Part shown: positions 25,801 to 36,974 of the stretch, one piece after another
How the letters are laid out: each line of letters begins with the position of its first letter
How positions within the stretch are numbered: position 1 is the first letter of the stretch
The notes under the pieces: model-generated
What the model saw: the letters and a program-made list of their open reading frames with translations, nothing else
Database searches by the model: none
Told to the model about the DNA's origin: nothing
Made by a program: the position numbers and the translations under genes
Source: Strix aluco
Taxonomy: Eukaryota > Chordata > Aves > Strigiformes > Strigidae
NCBI RefSeq assembly: GCF_031877795.1
Contig: NC_133932.1
Span: 38,578,180 to 38,642,179 of the forward strand
Length of the DNA stretch: 64,000 bases
Direction: 5' to 3'

Positions 25801-27270
25801 TCATTGGAAACCTGGTGATCTTAAGTATGTCACAACATAATATTAATAACCCCATTACATGTTAACCATGTCACAACTCAGATCTGCAGCCAAACTCTGC
25901 TGGCAACAGATGCATTTGTACTGACATCTTAACTTCACTGCTGTCAGTCAGATGCCTTTTGGGCAAAATAGGAGGATTGGATTGGTTATTCAGGAAGGTC
26001 CTTTAGGAGTGAAAAACACTGGGGGCGGAGGGGACAAACTCAAAAACTGAGTCTGGCTCTGGGTTTCTGGGCAGGTTTCTCCAGCAGCAGCAATGACATT
26101 TCTCCTCTGGCTCACCCACCTCCCATCCTCTTGTGGGGAGCAGCAGAGCTACCCCCAAAGCCCCAGCATCTCTCAAGAGCTGGCCTGTGCCTCTCCCCAA
26201 AGCAGGCATCTCTAGAGATTAAACTTTCTGAGGAGCCGAGGTGCTGGGGGCTCGTTCTCCCTGCGGGCAGCCCTGCCAGGGGGCTTGGTGGCAGTGCCCT
26301 GCTGCAGCCCAGAAGCACATCATCTTCTGGCTGGGTCTGCTCCTGTCACTTGCTATTAGCAGAGGAGCTTTGATATCTGATTGAGGAAGATAATTAAAGC
26401 TGCTCAGGAGACCTTCAAGGAAGCCATAATCCTCTGGCATGTCGACAGGGTGCAGCTGCCTCTTGCTGTGTGGCTGGCAAGGAGCAGCTGGGGCTGGACA
26501 TGGAGCCCCTGGCACCCACCAGGCATCAGGAGGGGGCAAGGGGGTGTTTTCAGCTGAGATAAATAAACCTAGCTTTGCTGGGGTCTGTGGTCCGCTTGGC
26601 TGGAAAGTTTTGCACCTTGCATATTGGTTTCTGGTGAATTTTGTTAATCTGAAACATATTTAGGGCCTAGAGCAAACCTGGGAAAGCAAACAGAGCTTGG
26701 GAAAACAGCAGAAGGGCAGGAAGAGGCTTGATGCACTGCTGCTTGTAAAAGCTTGCAAAAGCAGTCTAGCACTGCAACTGACCACTTTGTGTGTGCATGC
26801 ATACATCTGAAATGGATGTAAGAAATACTTGGTAAATACCTTCTCCATGGGCCAAAGACTGCCCTTTAGCGTGAACTTGAGGCTGTCCCTGTATCAGCAG
26901 AGACAGTCATTAAAAAGTGTGTTGAAGAAAGAAGCTGGGGGGCGTGGCTAGGGATAAACCACTGCAAAGATACAAGGTTAAAAGTAAGTTACTCCCAGCT
27001 CCTCCAGTTTTTGGTGATGCAGGAGCAGCAGCTGCATGTACCATTTTGGACCCAAGTCCTTGCTGCTGGGTTTGGATTTGAGTTGTTAGGATGGGATGTG
27101 GTTGGAGCTTTGTCAGTAAGTAGCGCTGCACAGGAAACTGTAAGAATTTGTATCCCATATCTCATGTGACTGACAGAAGGTAAAGACAACTTTGTCACAG
27201 CAGGAGGTAGAAGCAGAATCCAAAGGCAGCATGAATTTAGACTGATCAAAGAAATGCATTCAAAGGTTTT

Positions 27271-27320
27271 CATATGTGTGTGTATATTTATAAAAATATA
27301 AAACATATGTATATATAAAC
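27271..27320. repeat. TG/TA-rich simple repeat
   Basis: An imperfect ATATGTGTGTGTATAT...ACATATGTATATATA stretch, partly self-complementary. Confidence 0.75.
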
Positions 27321-28074
27321 ATTTTTTAAAATGGTGACTGTTAAGAACAGTGTGGGATCCTGGAAATATGTAAATATTTCTTATAGGTAACGTGAACACC
27401 GTGATAAGTGACTGGGATGTGGAAGGCATTTTCCCAATGAGCATTTTATTTCCTAACTACTTAAAGCAGGATTAGGTTTTGATTCTTCCTTAGGCTTTTA
27501 ACATGGGAAATTCCGAGGCAAAACACTGAATTTGGGGAATGCTGGTCCAATCCAGATTCTGTTTACTGGGTTGGGAATACCGGAACAACTGTACCAGTGT
27601 TTGTGGCTGCGGAAGTGGATGTTTCTCCCTCTTTCTCTTGCTGCCTGGATTTGATTTCCTTCTGACAGCAGCAGTATCTCATGGGAGTGGATTACAGGGT
27701 TGCAACAGTACTGTGATGTGTCTGACTTGAAACTTTGGCAGCCCTGAGGGATACACCCTAAGGCAACTTTTAGCCATCAGGATGCCCTGATAGACCACAG
27801 GGAGCTGGGATGGAGTAGTTAAGGGGAGAGCTACAAACTGCCGCGGTACCAGATGGTCGGTGGGATTAGGTCAGCAAAGCATTGCACGAGCACCGATGCT
27901 TTTCTGCCGTCTCTTTTCTCATTTTTGTAGTCTGTTTCTGAAAGCAAAGAATTGCGTCCCTGTTTGTAAGTGGCTTGGGCTGGGGTGAGTTTGGTGGACA
28001 TAGTGGTCTTGAGAGCTCCCTGCCTTGAAAAGTGGCTACTTTTCACCATAAAAAGAAGAAAATACTGCGTTTGT

Positions 28075-28190
28075 GAATGTCTGTGCACAGATGCGTGCCC
28101 GTGGGCACGTGTGCACCTGTAAGCCTGCGTGTGCAGGTAGGCGAGTGCCTGTGCCTGTGTAGGTAGGTACACATGCACGGGCACCCGACT
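28075..28190 (+). repeat. Degenerate GTGC/GTAGG minisatellite-like tract
   Basis: Short units such as TGTGCAC, CGTGTGCA, TGCCTGTG and TAGGTAGG recur irregularly over about 115 bp. No clean period is visible, so this is a low-complexity region rather than a defined array. Confidence 0.5.
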
Positions 28191-31100
28191 GTCCCTGTGA
28201 TCATGGTGAAGAAAGAGCCACATTAAAAAGCTGAAATAGTTTGAGATCCCAACCTTATTGCCTCTGGTCTCCTACCTCGCCCAGCCTCACCCTGTCTCAC
28301 GTCCCTGTTAATTGCTTGCAAACAGCAGCAGGGACACAGCAGCAGCCAGGGTTGCTGTGCGCTCGCCACAGGGCTGATCGGTGGGTCGGGTCATTCTCTG
28401 GGAAGTTGTACTGCCCTGTGACACGTGCGACAACCTGTGACACCGGCTGCTTCAGAGCAGTCGAGCAAGGGGCAGAGGGAGAGAGGCTGAGCGATAGCCC
28501 TGCCTGCGAGCTTGCAGAGGGGATAAACTGGTGGCATGCAAGAAGGCCCTTTGCAGCACACCTCAGACCACACTTCTGGGAATTTTACATGGAAACCTGA
28601 CTGTAAGCTCTGTGGGGCTTTTTCTGGGTGCCTTAGAGTATGCACGGGGTTGGAGGGAGACAGCAGGGTGCTGTGTGCATCCCCCCAGCCCAGCCCCTCT
28701 GCAAAGCAGGAGGGAGAAGAGGAGGTGGCATCTGAAGGAGCGAGCGGTCCTGCTGCCTGCAGGCGTCAAGCAGGGTGCTGGCCAACTGCCTTAGGTTGGC
28801 GTCCCTCTGGTTTTAATGGGAGTCAGATGTGTAAAATCCCTTGCAAACAGGTTGCCATCATTAAGGGTATAACAGCCTCCCCTGGAGCAGCTCTTCCTGG
28901 CTTGCTGCAGCCTTGACAGACTCTGTCAGGGGGCTGGCACAGCCCCACTGCCCCCAAAACATTATAGGGCAAAACAGTGCCTTTCTGAGGGTGAGGTTGT
29001 CTAGCTGTGCCATTGCCAAGGAAGTGTATCCTCTGCCCGGCTCCAAGCCAGCCCCACTTCACCCCTGCCTTTCAGCTGCCAGCATGCACCCCGGTGGGGT
29101 GAAACAGGGCACCAACCTTCAGGCACATGTCTCCGCCGTTGGGGAGAAGCTGGTATGTTCCTCTGCATTTGTTGGCCTTTTAGTTTATTTTTTCTTTTAA
29201 TTCTTCCAGGAAGGAGGCAACTAATTGAGAGGCAAAAGAAGCTCAGAGGGAGGAAGGAGAGTATCAGGGAGGCCTCGTCTTCCCCACTGGCACAGACTGG
29301 TTATGAGCCATGGTGACTACTCAGCCATTTTGCTTTGCTGGGTGTGCTGCCAGCACAGCTAATTACCGCTGCCTTCACTGTCAGGTTTTACCCTGGCTTA
29401 AGGCTGGAGCAGCTGTTTTGGTTACTAATGGGGAGAAACGAATGGAGAAAGTCCAGCGGCATCTGCAACGCCACCTCCCTGCCAAAAAGCTGGCTGAAAA
29501 ACCTCAGCCAGCCTCGCCTGGGCAGGAGCCTCCCGCGATGGGAAGGCGGGCAGTGGTGAGCCGGAGTCACCTGTAGCGCAGTGCGTGCTGGCACACGCCG
29601 CGCAAGCTGCTGGGCTTCGCTCACCACCCAGGGCAAAGGGCTGCCGCAGAGCTGCCTAGTCCTGGCAGGCCTGCGAGGAGGAAGGAGAAAGGGTGCTCTG
29701 CCGAAAGCATGTCTGGGGCTGTGTCCTTGGTGCTGCCATGGCCCCAGGAGGGGGATGCCGGGAGCAGTTCTGCACCTCTCTTTCCCCGAAGCTGGCAGAG
29801 ATGAGGATGGGAAGTGAGCGCTGCAGTTTCCAACTCTGCAAAGCTTTTGTCTTTGGAAATGTCCTAGAGCTGGGACCTTTTCAGAAAAGAAAACACTGTT
29901 CCTGTGAGAGGGAGAGCATCGCACACTGCAGGTTGTAGCTGTGGCAAGGGAGCTTGTCTGCATCTGCGCCAGCTGGCCTGGTTTGCTGCACTAAAGCAAA
30001 CTTCTTCCCTGGGAATCAGTGCACTGAGAAATGTGGGGGGAGAACAGGGGTGGTCCTGAGAGTGGTTTGACTTGGAGAGCAAGGAAGCAGTACTGCTTTT
30101 CCTTAATAAACCAAATCTGGATTTAGGTCAGATGGAAACAGAAAACCCTGGCGGCTCATCAGTGGTCAGTGGCCCTTTGATGCTCTGCTTCCCCAGGCCA
30201 CGGTTACCCCTATAGCAGCAGCTGTGCAGCACAGCTTCCTCCTCCTCCTCTTCTTCCCTACTGCTCCCTGCAGGAGAGCTCAGTTCCTCAGTTCGGGCAT
30301 AGGCTCACACGTCCTTGTGTGAAAAAACAAGGAGCTTCAACATGGAGAGGAAACCTGGTACCTCCCACCCATCCTGAAGGTACTAGGCAAGTTGTACCCC
30401 ACTGCACTGGGCAGAGGGATGCTGTGCTGCCATACTTGGGAATTGGGACCAAGTAGGAAGATACTGGGGAATAAAGGCTTTTCTGGTTTGGGAATCTGGT
30501 GGTCAGGCTAAATTAATCTCAAGGTATCTAGCATCTTCTTCAAGCTGGCATGGACTAATCTGCTGATTAGATTTAAATTTTTTTTCTTTTAAAGGAAGAT
30601 ATTGGAGATTTTTGTGAACCCCTGAGACTGGCAGAAGGACTTCAGGTTAGGCTGAAGTCAGCCTTTATATTCACCACATACAAACTTCTAGACTTTGATT
30701 TTGCAAATGTCTAAACCCCATTGCACATGTGCTTTTGGATATAGCTACTGTGATAAACGTTCCCCATGTCAGTTATAATTGTGGCCTGCTTAACCTCCTA
30801 CGATGCCCCTAGCTAAGAATCTTTGCAAAGAGCAAGACAATGCTGGGACAAAGCCAGCCTCCCTGGGAGTTTTAAAACATATGGCAGATATCAGTAATGG
30901 CAGCACAGGACTTGGCATGTTTTGCCTGTTAGTGGACTAAGAAAAGCAATCATATTTAAATAGATAAAAAGGAAATGTATTGGACCCAGTCCCTGTTGAG
31001 GCAGGGTCAGGGCATGAACTCATGTGAAAACTGGCTCTGCCAGGATTTATTTCCTCTGATCCAATCAGGTAATGGAGATGGGGGGGAACGACTCGTCAGG

Positions 31101-34100
31101 CAAATTTGTCTCTTGTGCATGTTGTGAGTCTGCAGCCCGTGGGCCCTTATTCCTGCCGTGGTCAAGGTTTGCTCTCTGCCTGTGGGGCAGAGCCTGCCCC
31201 AGGGAGCAGCACCTATGAATGGGCTCTTGCCTGGCTCTTCCGGGAAAGAGCACAGAGCATCTTTCCCCTCATCATTGCCACAGCTGTAGTATCTATCTTG
31301 TGCTTCTGCATGTTTCTACTTGAGCTAGGTGTTTCTGTGCAGATTGCAAGTTGCTCTTTATTAGTTTTTAAATGGTCTTTGCTCTACATAACTGCAGAGA
31401 AAAGCCTGAAAGCCTCTCCCACAGCAATTCAAAAACACAAGCTAAATAAGGTGGTGGCACCAGTGATTTTAAACCCCATTTTCACTCAAGTACCTGCCTT
31501 GTGGTTCCCTACAAGCTCAGGACTTCCCCAGTGCAGCAGGGAGGGCTTCCCAGCGCAGCCGGGCGTCGTGCCTGCCTCCCCGCTGGCACAGCCCCACGCT
31601 GCTGCCCGGCCCTGCGTCTCGCTGCCGGCAGCCCGTGACGCTCAGCCGCCGAGCGACCGCAGTGGCCCAACGTGTTGGGATCTGCCTTCTGCCGCCTGCC
31701 CTGTTGAAAGGGCTTCCTGTGCTGCTACGCTGCTCTGTTAATCAGCACACCCTTTGGGTTGTGGATCTCTCTCTGGCTCTGCTCAGCGATAGGAGTGCCG
31801 GTGTTTGGGTGTTTTGCCACAGCCCCTAGGTTCAAGTGCGTCCCAAAAGCGGGGAGAGGGGCAGGAGTGGAGTGGTGCTGTGCGTGATCCATCCTTCTGC
31901 AATACCAAACCAGTGTTGCAAAAGCAGTCAAAGGCTTCATGCAGAGACCTGGGTGCACGTGCGGGCGGTTTTGGCCAAAGAACAGGACAGGCTAAGCCCA
32001 GCTGACATCTCAAACCCCTGGCCCCAGGACTCATGTAAAGAAGCCCGGCCCTCTTTCTTCCTTGCTGTGTGTCTCCTTCAAAGAAACAGATCACAGTCAG
32101 CGCTGCTTGAAGAAAGTCCTCCCTCTCTGAGAACGGGAGGGAAGAGGAAGGGCTGGACACCCCCTCCCCAGGGTGCAGGGACAATGGGATCTGCTCAGCA
32201 GCTGGGCCCAGGGGCAGCTGGGGAGGTAACGCAGGTTTGCACCCCAGCAGCAGAGCACTGTGGCACCCAAAGGCTTTTTGGGGATGCCTGTGAGCCAGTC
32301 AGCACCTTATGTGACCCAGCTGGGTTAAAGGAGTGTGGAGGAGAGTAGATATCCCCCCCCAGACCTCTCCGCTAATGGAGACCTTGTAGAGCAGCTCCCA
32401 CATGCCTTGTTTTTCTTGCAACCCTGTTATGCAGAGCCAAGGTGGTGCAAGAGAGGAGGCAGGAATGAAAGGGCTGAGGTTTGCCTCCAGGCCTCTTTGC
32501 AATCACCCAGCAATTCTCTCCCCTCACCGCCCGACACCACCGAGCGTGTTTGAACCGCAGGCTTGTCGAGTCCTCTCAAGGCCTGTAGAAACACGGCACT
32601 GCAGCGCCTCGTGCTAAGCAGCAGGTAAATAAAACTACCGGCTGCTGGGAACAAACTGTTGTGAAGACAGGTAATGCATCAGGGGCTGTGCTATCCCCCG
32701 CAGGCGGAGGCTGGGATGAAGAAGCAAGGAATGGGGATGGTGCGAGGCACCTTCCCAGCTGCTGGGGCTCCTGCACCCGAAGCCGGCACCAACGAGTGCT
32801 GGCAGAAACACAGACTATACTACCTCAGGCATGCAGGCAGAGGCCAGGTTGAAAAATCACATCTAGAGATGAAAAGGTGAAGCGTGTGGTCACTAACACC
32901 ATTTCACTGTATCTTTTTTTCCTATGCTCTTTACTCCTTGGGCTGAAATAGCCACCTGGGGCCATGGTCAGAAGCCCTAAGGAAGCAGGCAAGCATGGTG
33001 TAGCCTCTACTTGATTTTGAAGATGAGCAAGAGGACCTTATGTTCATTTTGCGGCCCTTTCTGCTGCCAGGGAGCAGTTAGGCAGCGTGGGGGACCTGGA
33101 GCAAGGTTCAGCTCCGTGGAGCCCTCCGTGCCTTCGCACCACCTCTCAAACCCGCTTCCTGAGCATGTGGGGTTTTGTGCATGGTTTAGGGGTTTGCATG
33201 AGGGCTGGAGCTGGTGGGTGAGTGGGCAGAGCCCACGGCCTTCGCTTGCTTCAGGGCATGAGCTGAGGTGGAGGGAGGGAAGCTGGCAGAAAGTGGCGTG
33301 GGGAACAGGTTTCCTTTCAGACTTGGGGCAGCCAAGTTCAACCTGCCAGCTCAACTAGGGAAAAGCAGTCAAATGATACTGAGTGTGCGTTTATGGTAGG
33401 GTCTGGGGATTTAGTTTTTCTTTTGATAGAGAGTTTGGGGGGGTTTTGTAGATACGTAGCGACAAAGCCCGATATTGCTATTAGGTTGTTCCATGTATTT
33501 TTTGGGCATCTTTTTAAAGAATATGGCTAAGTTTGGAAAGAGGCAAAGAAATGCCTGTAAGCTTTAGGTCAGCAGCCCAGTTAGAATTTCAGCAAAGTCT
33601 AGAGGAGTGCACATACGATCAGAAAGTCACCCCCAGGAGACCTTTAGAAAACAGTAATTCGTAATTGCTGCATGAGTGCTAATTTAGCACCCCCATTCAC
33701 TCCTCCTGCCCCCAAGGAAGGCTGGTTCACAGGGACAAATAACCCACTCCAATACTGGCAGCATGTCACTGCAATCCTTTCGTTGTTTTTTCTTTCCAGT
33801 GCCAGCTGTGTTGCCTTCTATGTAATGCATAGCTGGTGCCTGTTATTGTGAAAGACAGCATGGAAAATAAAGACTCATGAGTGTGGCCTCATGTTTAATT
33901 AGAAGCTAATGTGCTATTATTATTAAGTACTGAAGGAATGTAATGGTGAAGCAGTGCTTGAGCTGTTTTAAAAGCATTTTATAAGTGTACTTTCCCCTTG
34001 CCTAGATGGCATACACCACCTTTATTAGGTGGCACAAGACTGCTGTTATGTGGTCTTACAGCTCTTCTGCAGTTCAGACAAACACAGCTGGAATTAATGC

Positions 34101-34859
34101 ATCTCAAATCTCACTGTTCAGAGGACTTTGAAATAGAAGGGTATGGCATGTCCTAGGCTAGGCCAAGTGTTTAATCAGAGTAGCACAGGCCTTGAGAGAC
34201 TGAAGTGGTCTGTGGTTGAATTTGCTATAAAGAGAGACTGATTAAGTACAGCTTAATGAAACATGACAACCTTATTGGTCTCAAAAGAAGTTGAAGGAAG
34301 CAGTAAGAAAATTACTTTTATGAGAAGTTTCATTGTCAGCACCTTGAGGAAGCTTGCTGTGACTGCTGTGCTCCAGTAAGAGGTACATTGCTTTGTAACC
34401 TCCATATATTGGCATGAGTGTGGCTTCACCATCTCTTCTTTAATGCATGACCCTGCTGCTTGCTCTGGGGTGGGAACACACCACCAAGGAGAGGCGAGGT
34501 AGCTGTCCAGGCAGCAGCCCACCAGTCAACAGGGAAGATTAAAAGCATTTGACTTGGCTTCAAGGTGGGGAAGAAAACTAAATTCCCTGAACAGCTACAG
34601 CATAAGAGAAAAGCATCCCTGTTGTACATCAACACATTATGCACATAAAGGCTAGGTTATGCTGGGGTTTGTTCTACAAATTCGTTCTGTAAATATTCAT
34701 TCAAGCTCCTTACCTTCCCTGTAAAAGCCAAGGGGAATGTAAAACTGAGGACAGCCCTACATGTCAACAGTTTAGGATTCAACATCATTAAACACACACA
34801 GTTGTGTGCTGCTGCTGGTCACTGGGTTTTCAGTTGTTTTAACAACTACAAAATACAGA

Positions 34860-35796
34860 CGGATACGGAACACAATCTTTTATTAATAACAGATCACATT
34901 TGAACTTTGAAAAGAGTGAAATTAAAAGGCGTATTAAAACATACCCACTCTAAGCAATCTATTTTCTTCAGTAGAAAAAGGCATACAACAGGTAGAAATA
35001 CTATATACACAGTATATCAGTCTAGTCATCAGCCCCTCCAAACATTGTTTCACAAATTGGTATAACAATGTTAGAATATACCATCCAGTTACAGTCAGCT
35101 ACAATTTTAGCTTTTGACTTTTTCATTTAAGACAAACCACTAAGCACTTAGTTCAGCTTACTGATCTTATAATACATACAAGGTGGTACTGTATTTTTGG
35201 GATCCTGCCTTGTTAATAAGTCTGCCTCATCAATTTTGAGTACATGGAAAGCTGTAATCAGTCTCCATTAAACAGAGTACCTTCTGACACTGAAACATGA
35301 TTAACTATATCTTAAATATCCCTTTCCTCATCTCTTGCATTAATTTCAAGCAGAGTTGTGTTGTGCTTATTTTACACGGGAGGCTTTCAGCCCAAAATAC
35401 AGATCACTGCAATAAACCAACTTAGGAAAATAAAAAAGCAGACTTAGTTCTTAAATTAGTTTGGCACATAAAAAAAAAGCAGGGGAGAAACCCACAAAGT
35501 TGCATCCTTCTATCACAATATCCTTTTGGAGGGGAATATTAATATACAGACAAGGCAGGCACACGCAGAATGACTGATACAGGCCACTGCATGGCAGACT
35601 CCAGCTCTTTGCCTTACAGCTGGCCTTAGTCCATGTGCGCTCTCACTCGCACACTCAAACACAAGTAGCTTCTGCTGGTTGCACCTCAGTCCATCAGCTG
35701 ACACCACTGATGAGCGGGTCACTGCACAACTGGAGGGTCAAGCTCCGGCAGCCTTCTCGCACCAGGTAGAAAGGTAGCAAGTTCTGTACCTTTTGC
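34860..35796 (-). other. RIPK4: RIPK4 3' untranslated region (predicted)
   Basis: This AT-rich sequence of about 0.93 kb runs from the stop codon to the first good polyadenylation signal. It has no coding continuation. The exact cleavage site cannot be read, so the left boundary is inferred as 15-25 nt past the signal. Confidence 0.7.
34879..34884 (-). terminator. Polyadenylation signal AATAAA for RIPK4
   Basis: TTTATT on the plus strand reads AATAAA on the gene strand. It is the first canonical hexamer I find after the stop codon. GT-rich sequence follows on the gene strand (around 34785-34855), as expected beyond a cleavage site. Confidence 0.65.
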
Positions 35797-36974
35797 TTAA
35801 GTCTCACTTAACAACACAGCAACTGAGCTCTTACTGCTCTGCTGAGCAAGCTGTAGCAGGGTCTGACGTGTTGGTCTTTGCTTGTCAGCGTGTGCCCCAT
35901 GCTTCAGAAGAACCTCAACTGTTTTTGTGTGCCCTCCTCGTGCAGCCAGATGAAGAGCTGTCAACCCTTCACTGTCAGAAACATTGATATTTTCTGAACT
36001 GATAAGTTCTTCTACTACTTCAGAGTGCCCATTTTCTGCAGCAAGATGTAATGCTGTCCTATTTAAAGGGCCTCTGGCTAGAACACTGGCCCTTTCATCT
36101 ATCAGCAACTTCGTTGTCGCTAAATGGCCGCTGCGAGATGCCAAGTGCAGAGCGGTGTATCCTTCTGCTGTGGCTGCCTCAATGTCTACACCGTGTTTAA
36201 GGAGCAGCCTTGATGTGCTTGTGTGGCCAGTTTCAGCAGCTATGTGGAGAGCAGTCTGCAAGAGCGTGTTCTGTATGTTAACATCCGACTCCAGGTCTAT
36301 GAGAAGGCGAGCGACGCGGTAGTGTCCTCGTTGAGCAGCCAAGTGTAGCGAGGTCCTTCCATCCACGGTCTGCACGTTCACGTTTGCACCCCGCTGTTTG
36401 GCCAGAAGCTTTACAATGGGGAGATGACCTTGCCAGGCAGCATAGTGCAGTGGCACCCAGTCATCCTTTCCTTTGATGTTCACATTAACACCTCTTCTCA
36501 GCAGGATCCGCACAATATTCTCTTGGCCGTACTGACAGGCTATGTGGATGGGGGCTCTGCCTTCAAAATCTACCTCATTTAAAGATGCATTTTTATCAAG
36601 CAGCATTTTGGTGCTGAAATCATCCCCATTTTGGGCAGCAAAGTGAAGAGCAGTCCACTGGTCCTCATCTTTGGCATTAACATTGATTTTCCTAGCCATT
36701 ATCAGCTCCACAATGCTTTTAACTTTCTTCTCAATGGCTATGTGAAGAGGGGTGGATCCTTTCTTGTTGGTGAGGTTAGGGTTAGCGTTGTACAGGAGGA
36801 GCCATTTGACACATTCTTCTTGACCAGCTTCAACAGCCAAGTGCAAAAGACTGGAGTTCCCATCTAAGACAATATCAACATCTTGAGGCTGAAGGATCTT
36901 CATCAGCTTGCTAGTATCTCCAGATAAAATGGCTTCTGTTAGCTTCCTCTTCTGTATGTCTGTAGTACCAATAT
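35797..36974 (-). CDS. RIPK4: RIPK4 exon 8, ankyrin-repeat domain and C-terminus (residues 391-782)
   Basis: This 1178-nt terminal coding exon opens with [11 protein letters not shown], matching human LGTTDVQKKKL. After a degenerate first unit it carries ten clear 33-residue ankyrin repeats with TALHLAA-type cores, for example at [33 protein letters not shown] and [11 protein letters not shown]. The tail ends [10 protein letters not shown] before the TAA at 35799-35797, and is less conserved than the repeats. Open reading continues upstream past the acceptor into CR1 sequence to 37023, but that part is intronic. The acceptor CCATCTAG at 36975 abuts the CR1 element. Confidence 0.97.

Larger units (their letters stand above)
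22865..34859. other. Intergenic downstream of RIPK4, no gene recognised
   Basis: The degenerate CCTAACCC-type motifs continue to about 23250. The rest is mixed sequence with GC-richer patches near 26,100-26,500, 28,300-29,900 and 31,500-32,800. The longest open frame, near 31,106-31,741, begins at a non-ATG codon and shows no domain. Non-coding transcripts or enhancers for RIPK4 could lie here, but nothing in the sequence demonstrates them. Confidence 0.6.

Noticed and set aside
29388-29963. 191-codon open frame on the minus strand
   Set aside because: It sits in a GC-rich patch with long frames on both strands, and shows no domain or splice context.
31106-31741. 211-codon open frame on the plus strand
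   Set aside because: It begins at a non-ATG codon, has no recognisable domain, and its second half is GC-rich low-complexity sequence that is open in several frames.
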